From JANMMJ01 sp964543235 (GTDB taxonomy: Bacteria > Pseudomonadota > Alphaproteobacteria > Rhizobiales > Aestuariivirgaceae), in contig CAZIXE010000017.1 of NCBI GenBank assembly GCA_964543235.1, positions 5,445 through 69,444 on the forward strand: a stretch of DNA of 64,000 bases, in the 5' to 3' direction. The translations under genes and the position numbers were made by a program. The notes under the pieces are model-generated. The model was not told where the DNA came from and did no database searches. It was given only the letters and a program-made list of their open reading frames with translations. Of the stretch, positions 35,797 through 43,739 are shown piece after piece; position 1 is the first letter of the stretch, and every line of letters begins with the position of its first letter.

Positions 35797-36864
35797 CTAG
35801 GTCGCCGCCGGTCTGAAAGCGTGTTCCGGCGGGATCGGCCGCACGATCGTGAAGCCGGGCTCCCGCACCTGCCTGAGCAGTGCCGGAATGATCTCGCGAT
35901 AGGCCTCCCACACGCTTCCGTAGGGCGGCGGGCAATAGGGTTTCATCTCTTCATGCAGTGCCGGCAGCTGGTGATACGGCACCATCGGGAACATGTGGTG
36001 CTCGACGTGATAGTTCATGTTCCAGTAGATGAAGCGCAGCACCGGGTTCATGCAGACGGTGCGCGAGTTGAGCCGGTGATCGAGGACATCCTCGGGGAGC
36101 CCCGCATGCTGGGTGAGGCCGGTCATGACATGCACCCAGGCGCCATACATGGTGGGCAGCGGCCCAGCCAGCAGCACCGGCAGCCACGAGCCTGTTGCAA
36201 CCGCCAGGGCGATGACCGACAGGTGAATGACCAGCCACACCCGCGCCACCCGATGGACGCCACCCCTTTCGGCCTCGGGAATGAAGTCGGCCTCATCGGC
36301 GGTAAGCCGGCCGGCGGCATGGCGGAACATGCTCTTGAAGGCATTCACCACCTGCGGGATGGCCAGGAAACTGCCGATGACCTTGAGCACGTCGGTAGGC
36401 CGCATCACCGCGATCTCGGGATCGCGGCCGACGATGATCGTATCCGTGTGATGGCGCGCGTGGCTCCACCGCCACACATTCGGCTCGCGCATGATCATGA
36501 AACAGGCGGCGTGATAGACGGCATCGTTCATCCATCCCGTCTTGAACGCTGTGCCATGGCCGCATTCGTGCCAGCGCGAATCCGTCGACGAGCCGTAAAG
36601 CACGCCATAGGCGAGCAGGAATGGGATCGCCCAGCCGCTGGGCCAGAAATACGCCGCGAACCCCCCGGTGATGGCAAAGGCGGCAATCCAGATGAGCGTA
36701 TCGCGGATCGCCGGGCCGTCGCGGCGCTGCATCAGTTCCTTGAGTCGCTTGCGTGGGATCGGCGCCCGGTACCATTCGGCATTGGCGAGCCCGTGCTCCA
36801 GCGCGTAGCGGGTGCTGGGACCTGTCAGGCTGTAATCATGGGGTACGGCAGGCTGAGTGTTCAT
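35797..36864 (-). CDS. Fatty acid desaturase/hydroxylase-type membrane di-iron enzyme
   Basis: 355 residues. The three His boxes are HECGHG (99-104), HARHH (135-139) and HVEHH (286-290), with an additional QHAG near 252. Four or so hydrophobic segments (WAIPFLLAYGVLY, VWLVIHLSVIALAVA) fit the family topology. It is an integral membrane di-iron oxygenase acting on an acyl chain or another hydrophobic substrate. It is divergent from the LacI-type regulator and upstream of the DCXR-like SDR, so it may be under sugar control; its true substrate is unclear. Confidence 0.88.
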   Translation of the reverse strand: MNTQPAVPHDYSLTGPSTRYALEHGLANAEWYRAPIPRKRLKELMQRRDGPAIRDTLIWIAAFAITGGFAAYFWPSGWAIPFLLAYGVLYGSSTDSRWHECGHGTAFKTGWMNDAVYHAACFMIMREPNVWRWSHARHHTDTIIVGRDPEIAVMRPTDVLKVIGSFLAIPQVVNAFKSMFRHAAGRLTADEADFIPEAERGGVHRVARVWLVIHLSVIALAVATGSWLPVLLAGPLPTMYGAWVHVMTGLTQHAGLPEDVLDHRLNSRTVCMNPVLRFIYWNMNYHVEHHMFPMVPYHQLPALHEEMKPYCPPPYGSVWEAYREIIPALLRQVREPGFTIVRPIPPEHAFRPAAT

Positions 36865-36983
36865 GGCTGGTCATCCCGGAGCTTGCAGAACATCTGTACC
36901 AAGGAAATAGTGACGGAACAACCGTTGCATGATAGAGAACATCAGATCAGATCATTTTCTTTCATACGGTAAGACCCTGGCAG

Positions 36984-38012
36984 ATGGTGAAACGTCCCAC
37001 TATCCGTGACCTCGCACTGGCCTCCGGCGTCAGCATGGCAACCGTCGACCGCGTTCTGAACCGTCGCCTGCCGGTGCGCGAGGACACGGCCCTGCGCGTC
37101 ATGGCGGCCGCCGAAGCGATCGGCTTTCATGCCACCAGCCTGCTCCGCCAGCGCCTGCAGGAAACGCCCAAGCGCACCTTCGGCTTTCTGCTGCAGAAGC
37201 GCGATCAGGAGTTCTACCGAAATTTTGCCGCTGCCTTGTCGGCGGCCACCGCTGAGGCCCCAAACATCAGGGGCCGCGCCCTGGTGGAATTCATCGATGA
37301 GATCATTCCGGCGCGGATCGCCGCTGGTATTCGCGAGGCGGCACAGCGTTGCGATGCCATGGCCATAGTCGCCGTCGACCACCCTTTGGTGAATGACGCG
37401 ATTGCCGAGGCCAGCCGCAACGGCAAGCCCGTGGTGACCCTTCTGACCGATGTGACGGCACCCCAGCGCACGGCCTATCTTGCCGCCGATTCCAGGCGTT
37501 GTGGTCGCACCGCGGGTTGGACCATTTCGCGTCTCGCCAGGAATCCCGGCACCATCGGCATCCTCCTCGGCAGCCACCGCTATCTCAGCCAGGAGCTGGC
37601 CGAGATGAGCTTTCGCAGCTACATGCGCGAGCATGCACCCGGCTTCCGCCTGCTCGAGCCTTTGGTCAATCTCGACGACGCACGCATCGCTTATGAGGCG
37701 ATTGTCGATATGATCGGCTCCAATCCCGACCTTGTCGGCATCTATGCTGCCGGCGGTGGCGCCGAGGGCCTGATTCAGGCGCTGCGCGATGAAGACGCTG
37801 GCGGCCGCGTCGTGGCCGTCTGCAACGAGCTGACGGCGCAATCTCGCGCTGCCCTGATCGACGGCACCATTGACATGGTCCTCGACACACCGATCTGCGA
37901 AATGTCGCGCCGCGCTATCGAGGTCATGGTGCGGGCTTGCAATGGCGACAGTCTTGAGGGCTGGCAGCATGTTCTGTTCCCGCCCACCATGGTCATCCGC
38001 GAGAGTCTCTGA
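36984..38012 (+). CDS. LacI-family transcriptional regulator
   Basis: 342 residues. The N-terminal helix-turn-helix PTIRDLALASGVSMATVDRVLNRR includes the hinge-type recognition sequence, followed by a periplasmic-binding-like ligand domain. The end (CEMSRRAIEVMVRA, LFPPTMVIRESL) is typical. It starts 119 bases from the divergent desaturase gene and precedes the ABC operon by 321 bases. It probably controls both; a CAACCGTTG palindrome near 36928 is a possible but weak operator. Confidence 0.88.
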   Translation: MVKRPTIRDLALASGVSMATVDRVLNRRLPVREDTALRVMAAAEAIGFHATSLLRQRLQETPKRTFGFLLQKRDQEFYRNFAAALSAATAEAPNIRGRALVEFIDEIIPARIAAGIREAAQRCDAMAIVAVDHPLVNDAIAEASRNGKPVVTLLTDVTAPQRTAYLAADSRRCGRTAGWTISRLARNPGTIGILLGSHRYLSQELAEMSFRSYMREHAPGFRLLEPLVNLDDARIAYEAIVDMIGSNPDLVGIYAAGGGAEGLIQALRDEDAGGRVVAVCNELTAQSRAALIDGTIDMVLDTPICEMSRRAIEVMVRACNGDSLEGWQHVLFPPTMVIRESL

Positions 38013-38085
38013 CATTGCCCCGCATTCCTGCTGCGTCGAGTCCTGATAGTTTCTGATAGGAACGCACTCACTTGAAAGCTCCGGC

Positions 38086-38099
38086 TTGACTTAGATCAA
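38086..38099 (+). promoter_or_regulatory. FNR/Dnr-type box in the leader of the second sugar ABC operon
   Basis: TTGACTTAGATCAA is a perfect FNR/Dnr-type site inside the 321-base gap 38013-38333, about 240 bases before the binding-protein ATG. The gap contains no gene. A sequence with AAACGTT near 38138-38144 might be a LacI-type site. A long leader or a promoter near 38130 would be required for the box to act as an activator site. Confidence 0.6.
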
Positions 38100-38333
38100 G
38101 TCTGGAATATTCTATTCACACAACGGGGTTTTGTTTCAAACGTTCCGTTCGTGACTGGCAGCAGCCGGCTAAGAAGCTGCGTCGGAACCAAGGGAGGACT
38201 GCGCAGCCAATCAGCGCCAGGCGTTTGCCGGCGACGGCACCCAACGGCTTCCCGCTATCGATAATCGGCCCCCGCAAGGGGGTTTCCGGCAACTCATGGG
38301 GCGACCGGACGCCCTGCTCGGAGGAGAATAGCA

Positions 38334-39278
38334 ATGAAGAAAACAGTTCTGGCCCTGGCCTTCACGGCGCTCATGTCGAGTTCGGCGCTCGCCGCAAAGG
38401 TGGGCGTAACGATGGCTCTTTTCGACGACAACTTCCTGACCGTCCTTCGCAATGGCATGGTCAAACAGGCCAAGGGTATGGATGGTGTCGAACTGCAGGT
38501 CGAAGACGCGCAGAACGATGTGGCAAAGCAGCTGGACCAGATCAAGAACTTCATCGCCTCGGGCGTTGACGCCATCATCGTCAATCCGGTCGACACTTCT
38601 GCGACCCAGGCCATGACCGACGCTGCCGCGGCAGCCAACGTTCCGCTTGTCTATGTCAATCGGCAGCCAATCAACATTGACACACTGCCCGACAACCAGG
38701 CCTTCGTCGCTTCCAATGAAATCGAATCCGGCACGCTGGAGACCTTCGAGATCTGCAAGATCCTCCGTGGCAAAGGCAAGGCCGGAGGCGCTACGGCCTA
38801 TGTCATCATGGGTGAATTGTCCAACCAGGCTGCCGTGCAACGCACGAAGGACATCCAGGATGTCATCGGCATGGATATGTGCAACTTCATCACCATCATC
38901 GACAAACAGACCTCGAACTGGCGCCGCGACGAGGCCCAGAACCTCATGACCAATTGGCTGTCGAGCGGCACGAAGTTCGATGCCGTGATCGCCAACAACG
39001 ATGAAAGCGCCATCGGTGCAATCCAGGCCATGAAGGCTGCGGGCGTCTCGATGGAAGATGTCGTTGTGGGAGGCGTTGACGCTACCCAGGATGCGCTCGC
39101 CGCCATGCAGGCCGGAGAGCTTGACGTTACCGTGTTCCAGGACGCCGCCGGACAGGGTGCGGGTGCGCTCGATGCCGCTCTGAAACTGGCCAAGGGCGAG
39201 GCCGTGGACCGCAAGGTTTACATACCCTTCCAGTTGGTCACTCCCGCCAACATCGATCAGTTCCTCAAAAGGAATTGA
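38334..39278 (+). CDS. Periplasmic sugar/inositol-binding protein
   Basis: 314 residues with a signal peptide (MKKTVLALAFTALMSSSALA). The mature start KVGVTMALFDDNFLTVLRNGM and GVDAIIVNPVDTSATQAM are of the Peripla_BP_4 ribose/inositol type, and VYVNRQPIN gives the central ligand segment. It starts after GGAGGAG. It resembles rhizopine- and inositol-binding proteins, though the ligand cannot be fixed from sequence. Followed by a hairpin and then permease and ATPase genes. Confidence 0.9.
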   Translation: MKKTVLALAFTALMSSSALAAKVGVTMALFDDNFLTVLRNGMVKQAKGMDGVELQVEDAQNDVAKQLDQIKNFIASGVDAIIVNPVDTSATQAMTDAAAAANVPLVYVNRQPINIDTLPDNQAFVASNEIESGTLETFEICKILRGKGKAGGATAYVIMGELSNQAAVQRTKDIQDVIGMDMCNFITIIDKQTSNWRRDEAQNLMTNWLSSGTKFDAVIANNDESAIGAIQAMKAAGVSMEDVVVGGVDATQDALAAMQAGELDVTVFQDAAGQGAGALDAALKLAKGEAVDRKVYIPFQLVTPANIDQFLKRN

Positions 39279-39301
39279 GCTGGAGAGGGACCTGGCCGGA
39301 G

Positions 39302-39319
39302 CGGCGGAAAATTCCGCCG
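39302..39319 (+). promoter_or_regulatory. Stem-loop between binding-protein and permease genes
   Basis: CGGCGGAA and TTCCGCCG form an 8-base-pair stem around AA. GGCCGGAGCGGCG occurs on both sides (near 39294 and 39322) as a direct repeat. There is no T-run, so message stabilisation or partial termination is more likely than full stop. The first sugar operon has a comparable element at the same place. Confidence 0.5.
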
Positions 39320-39475
39320 GTCCGGCCGGAGCGGCGCCCGGCCGTCCACACCGCAGTGTCATCATTGTCGTGTGATAGCCTACCGCGAACGGCTATTCCC
39401 AATTGCCGCAATTCTATTAGCATGTGGCCTGAGCGGCTGGGCTGCTGTGGCATCGCCGCAACGGAGGGCTAGGGA

Positions 39476-40552
39476 GTGGTAGACACAAATCTCGGCGTCG
39501 GCGGCCTCACCTACGACAAGTCGAAACGGGTGTGGCCGCCCGAATTGAGTGTGCTGTTGGCGCTCATTGTCATCGTCACCGCCTTTGAGCTTCTTGGACG
39601 TCTCGTTGTCGGAGACAGTTTTCTGTTCAATACCCGCGAAAACGTTGCCGGGATATTCAACCAGCAGCGCCTGGAAATCATCATTCTGCAGGTTTCGATT
39701 GTCGGCATCATTGCCATCGGCGTGACGCAGGTGATCATCTCAGGTGGCATTGATCTATCTTCTGGCTCGATCGTTGGCGCCACCGCGATGATTGCCATGT
39801 CCTTTGCCCAGGTTGCCATCGTCAACGGCAACCCCAATCCCAAGGCGATCTTCCCGGAGCTGGGCTGGCTTGATCTCCCGGTGATTGTCCCGATCCTGGC
39901 CGGCCTGGCCTGCGGACTGGTGGCCGGCCTGGTCAACGGCCTGTTGATTGCCTATACGCGCATTCCTCCTTTCATCGCCACGCTTGGCATGATGGTGACG
40001 GCACGCGGCATCGCCAAGTGGTGGTCGAAAGGCAACCCCATTTCCTTCCCGACTGACAGCTTCGCCATGATTGGCAAGGGACTGATGCCGGTGGTGATCT
40101 TCATTGCCCTGGCCATCTTGTTCCAGCTCATCATGACCTACACGAAATATGGCAAGCACTGCTACGCCATCGGTTCCAACGAAGAGGCCGCACGCATCTC
40201 CGGTATCAAAGTCGAACATCACAAAATCCTCGTCTATGTGATTGCCGGCACCCTGGCATCCGTCGCCGCACTTGTGCTGAGTTCCAAGAATCTCACGGCC
40301 CAGGCCGGCATGGGCGTGATGTACGAACTCGATGCCATCGCCATGGCTGTCATCGGCGGCGTGTCATTGCGGGGCGGCCGCGGATCGATCGTCGGTACCG
40401 TGCTCGGAGCCCTGATATTTGGCGTCATCATCTCCGGCTTCACCTTCCTCAGGCTCGATGCCTATTACCAGGAGATGGTCAAGGGCGCGATTATCGTCGG
40501 CGCCGTTGTCCTCGACCAGATTCGTCAGCGTCACCGCGTTACAGGAGCCTAA
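39476..40552 (+). CDS. Sugar ABC transporter permease (RbsC-like)
   Basis: 358 residues, about ten helices. VIISGGIDLSSGSIVG is the G-x-D-L-S-x-G-S signature, and GGVSLRGGRGSIVGTVLGALI matches the C-terminal signature. The start is GTG at 39476 with GGAGGGCTAGGGA upstream; no ATG fits the frame near it. It forms the channel for the substrate of the preceding binding protein. Confidence 0.9.
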   Translation: MVDTNLGVGGLTYDKSKRVWPPELSVLLALIVIVTAFELLGRLVVGDSFLFNTRENVAGIFNQQRLEIIILQVSIVGIIAIGVTQVIISGGIDLSSGSIVGATAMIAMSFAQVAIVNGNPNPKAIFPELGWLDLPVIVPILAGLACGLVAGLVNGLLIAYTRIPPFIATLGMMVTARGIAKWWSKGNPISFPTDSFAMIGKGLMPVVIFIALAILFQLIMTYTKYGKHCYAIGSNEEAARISGIKVEHHKILVYVIAGTLASVAALVLSSKNLTAQAGMGVMYELDAIAMAVIGGVSLRGGRGSIVGTVLGALIFGVIISGFTFLRLDAYYQEMVKGAIIVGAVVLDQIRQRHRVTGA

Positions 40553-40555
40553 GCA

Positions 40556-41326
40556 ATGTCCGATGTCATTCTGCGCACCGAGGGCCTGACCAAGTACTAT
40601 GGCGGCGTCCACGCTCTGGAGGACGCAAATTTCGAGCTGCGCCAGGGCGAGCACGTCGCGATCATGGGCGACAATGGGGCCGGCAAGTCGACCTTTGTGC
40701 GCCAGATTACCGGCGTCGAGCAGCCGACCCGCGGCAGGATCATTTTCGATGGCCGGGAGATGAACTTCTCCGGGCCGCTGGACGCGCGCGAGGCCGGTAT
40801 CGAGGCCGTGTTCCAGAACCTGGCACTTGCCGATGATCTCGATGTGCCCTCGAACCTGTTCCTCGGCCGCGAGAAGATCTGGTTCAACCTGGGCCCCTTT
40901 TCGATCCTTGATCGCAAGGCGATGCGCGAAGCAACCGCCAAGGCCCTGCTCCGCACCGCCGTGAAGATTCCGAACCTGAGCAACACCATCCGCAACATGT
41001 CGGGCGGCCAGCGCCAGTGCGTGGCCATCGCCCGCACCGCGACATTTGCCTCCAAGCTGATCATCATGGACGAACCGACTGCCGCCCTGGGCGTTCAGGA
41101 GACCGCGCAAGTCGAGAATATCATCCGCACGCTGAAAGATAACGGCGAGCCCTTGATCCTGATCTCGCACAACATGCGCCAGGTCTTCGACTTGGCCGAC
41201 CGCATCGTCGTCTTCCGTCGCGGCCGCATCGTCGCCAACCTGCGCAAGCAGGAGACCTCCGGGGAAGACGTGGTGGCCTATATCACCGGCGCCAAGACCG
41301 GCACGGAATTTGCTGAGGCCGCCTGA
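40556..41326 (+). CDS. Sugar ABC transporter ATP-binding protein
   Basis: 256 residues with a single ABC domain: Walker A GDNGAGKST, signature MSGGQRQCVAIART, Walker B LIIMDEPTAALG, and the H-loop LISHNMRQVFDLADR. It begins three bases after the permease stop. As in the first sugar operon the ATPase is a short single-domain form. Confidence 0.92.
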   Translation: MSDVILRTEGLTKYYGGVHALEDANFELRQGEHVAIMGDNGAGKSTFVRQITGVEQPTRGRIIFDGREMNFSGPLDAREAGIEAVFQNLALADDLDVPSNLFLGREKIWFNLGPFSILDRKAMREATAKALLRTAVKIPNLSNTIRNMSGGQRQCVAIARTATFASKLIIMDEPTAALGVQETAQVENIIRTLKDNGEPLILISHNMRQVFDLADRIVVFRRGRIVANLRKQETSGEDVVAYITGAKTGTEFAEAA

Positions 41327-41454
41327 CGCAACGGGCGAGGTCGCGATGCGCTCTTGGGATAGTCCCGCGCAGCCGGCGCTCAGGCAGGTCCACAGCCTTG
41401 CTGTCTGCTGCGCGCCCGGCCCCTCGACCGCCCCCGCGCTGCCGGGGAACTGAC

Positions 41455-41739
41455 ATGGCTGCCGTTCGGAGCGGAACTGCCGCCGGCACCGCACGGCCTG
41501 AGAAACTCGATGATCTCCGCGCGCTCATCGCAACGGGCCAGCTTGACGCTGGCGGGAAACTCGAGTCGGTCGCTAGGTTCATGCTTGAAAACCCCTCTGA
41601 CGTCGCCTTCCTCAGCGCCCAGAAGATCGCCAGGCGCTGCGGGGTTTCGGCCACGTCCGTGCAACGCTTGGCCTACCGATTGGGCTACGACAGCTACACG
41701 GACTTCCGCGGCTTGTTCCGCAGAGCCATTCGCAAGTGA
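41455..41739 (+). CDS. HTH-only RpiR/MurR-type regulator (lacks SIS domain)
   Basis: 94 residues. KLESVARFMLENPSDVAFLSAQKIARRCGVSATSVQRLAYRLGYDSYTDFRGLFRRAI is the RpiR-family N-terminal helix-turn-helix domain. Full proteins carry a sugar-phosphate-binding SIS domain of about 150 residues after it; here the frame stops at residue 94 and no SIS domain is found in any frame downstream. It may be a decayed regulator or a small DNA-binding protein. ATG 41455 follows GGGGA. RpiR proteins regulate sugar and inositol operons, and it follows one directly. Confidence 0.72.
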   Translation: MAAVRSGTAAGTARPEKLDDLRALIATGQLDAGGKLESVARFMLENPSDVAFLSAQKIARRCGVSATSVQRLAYRLGYDSYTDFRGLFRRAIRK

Positions 41740-41870
41740 ACGCCGCCCCGGAAGGGCACGTGGAAACCCGCCGCTCCCGCCGCCATCCTCACAATTCAAT
41801 TCAATTCGAACAATCGCGTTAGCCATGTTTGAAGGCCGTCGGCCTATCTTGGGGCCGTGAGTGACCGACC

Positions 41871-42179
41871 ATGGATTTCGCGGTTTCATTGCTGTTCCCC
41901 CAGGCTTTCACCGCCGAGCGCCGCGCCAGCCCGCGTTACCGCGTGTCCAAGGCGGCAATCCTGAAGTTGCCGGATGACTCCCGGCAGCTTTCTGCCAATA
42001 TTGTCAACATGAGCGCCGGCGGAGCGGCGCTCGAAGTCGCGGCCACGGCCGCCCTGCCCGCGGCCTTCGAGCTCGTCATCGCCGCGGAGGGGCTGAGTTT
42101 CCACGCCAAAGTCAGATGGCGCCGTGGCGCCTTGGTGGGCGTCCAGTTCGAGGGCGAAGCGCAACGCCTCGGCCGCTGA
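41871..42179 (+). CDS. PilZ-domain protein
   Basis: 102 residues. RRASPRYRVSKAAILKL and IVNMSAGGAALEV are the RxxxR and D/N-x-S-x-x-G motifs of PilZ domains, which bind cyclic di-GMP. In the second motif Asp is replaced by Asn, common in members with weak or uncertain binding. WRRGALVGVQFEGE closes the barrel. It is a free-standing domain, and the output cannot be read. Confidence 0.82.
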   Translation: MDFAVSLLFPQAFTAERRASPRYRVSKAAILKLPDDSRQLSANIVNMSAGGAALEVAATAALPAAFELVIAAEGLSFHAKVRWRRGALVGVQFEGEAQRLGR

Positions 42180-42422
42180 ACCTGGCGCCGCTTGTTCCCC
42201 TGGGACCCACCCGCCACGTCGCCTGCCATTTCCCGCTCGTGGAGCGCTGACCCCGCCTTCGACCCCGCCGGCAGCCCGCACCACGGTTGTCAAAGGCGTG
42301 TCGCAGCGCTGTCATTGCACGGTTTCGCGTGTCGTTTGTCATCGCTTTCACCACCCGGTCCGACCCCCTTGTGGCCGGTCGGCCCCTATGTTTTACTCCC
42401 TGAAATAATTGAGGATGCGCCC

Positions 42423-43736
42423 GTGAAGATCACCCGACGGCACGCCGGAAAACTTGTGGCCGCGGCCCTTGCTGCGCCGGCCGTCATGGCCGCAGCGCCA
42501 GGCCCCGGGCCCGAGCTGGTGGTAAACAGCTGGTACAAGCTGGTGCTTGAGCTGGTCCGCCACACCGCCACCTATTCGCCGCCGGTGGCCAGCCGCGCCT
42601 TCGCCTATCTGGGCATTATTGCTTACGAATCTGCCGCTACCGGCACGCCGCGCCTGTTGAGCCTCGCCGGCCAGGTCAAATGGCTGGATGCGGTGCCGGG
42701 ACGCGAAACCGGCAAGACCTATGACGAAGCCCTGGTGCAGCACGGGGCCCTGTCATATGCAGTGGCCGAACTCTTCGCCAACACCGGCCCCACCGGCCAG
42801 CGGGTCATTGCCCGCCTGCGTGACAGGCTCGGCCGCGAGGCAGCCAGCGGCGTCGCCCCCGAGGTCGCCGCGCGCAGCACTGCCCTTGGCCGGGCCGTGG
42901 CCGCGCATGTCCTGAAACTGGCCGCGAACGATGGCGGCGCCATTGTCGAGAACCTTGGATTCCCTCCTGAGTATCAGCTGGGCACCGGCCCCGCCAGCTG
43001 GGTACCCACCAGCACGATTGCGCTCCAGCAGAAGCCGCTCCTGCCCTTTTGGGGCCACAACCGCACCTTCGCCATGCCCGATGGCGCCGCCTGCCCCCTG
43101 CCCCCGCCGCCCGAATACAGCGAAGACACTTCTTCGCCATTCTATCGCGAAGCCCTCGAAGTCTACGACACGGTCCGCAAAATCACCCCCGAACAGCGCG
43201 CCATCGCCCGGTTCTGGTCGGATGACCCCATGCTGTCGCCAACCCCGCCCGGACACTGGATTTCCATCGCCCTGCAGATAGCCGAGCGCGATCGGATGGA
43301 TCTGGAGCGTACCGTCGAGTTGCTGGCCCGCCTTGGCATGGTGCTGGGCGATGCGTTCATCGCCTGCTGGCAATCGAAGTATGTCTATGACCTGCTGCGT
43401 CCCCTCACCTATATCCGGCGGCTCATCGATCCCGGCTGGCAGACTGTCCTCATCACCCCGCCATTTCCCGAATACCCGAGCGGCCACAGCACCCAGTCGG
43501 GAGCGGCCGCAGTGGTGCTCACCGATCTTCTGGGCGAGGATTTTGCATTCGAAGACGCAACCCATGTGCGCGACGGCATCGCCCCGCGCCACTATGCCAG
43601 CTTTTGGGAGGCTGCCAATGAAGCGGGGATTTCCAGGCTCTATGGCGGCATCCACTACCGCAGCGCGATCGAACGCGGGCTGGCGCAGGGCCGCTGTGTC
43701 GCTGCCCATGTCACGGCGCTGCGCACCAGGAGCTGA
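42423..43736 (+). CDS. Vanadium-dependent haloperoxidase/PAP2-like secreted protein
   Basis: 437 residues. The N terminus (KITRRHAGKLVAAALAAPAVMAAA) is a twin-arginine-like signal. The phosphate/vanadate site motifs are K-x6-RP (KYVYDLLRP), PSGH (YPSGHSTQSG) and SR-x5-H (SRLYGGIH). Start is GTG 42423 with TGAGGA upstream. The family includes vanadium chloro- or bromoperoxidases and acid phosphatases; activity cannot be decided from sequence. The gene after it, three bases away, codes for a CRTAC1-like protein. Confidence 0.83.
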   Translation: MKITRRHAGKLVAAALAAPAVMAAAPGPGPELVVNSWYKLVLELVRHTATYSPPVASRAFAYLGIIAYESAATGTPRLLSLAGQVKWLDAVPGRETGKTYDEALVQHGALSYAVAELFANTGPTGQRVIARLRDRLGREAASGVAPEVAARSTALGRAVAAHVLKLAANDGGAIVENLGFPPEYQLGTGPASWVPTSTIALQQKPLLPFWGHNRTFAMPDGAACPLPPPPEYSEDTSSPFYREALEVYDTVRKITPEQRAIARFWSDDPMLSPTPPGHWISIALQIAERDRMDLERTVELLARLGMVLGDAFIACWQSKYVYDLLRPLTYIRRLIDPGWQTVLITPPFPEYPSGHSTQSGAAAVVLTDLLGEDFAFEDATHVRDGIAPRHYASFWEAANEAGISRLYGGIHYRSAIERGLAQGRCVAAHVTALRTRS

Positions 43737-43739
43737 GCC

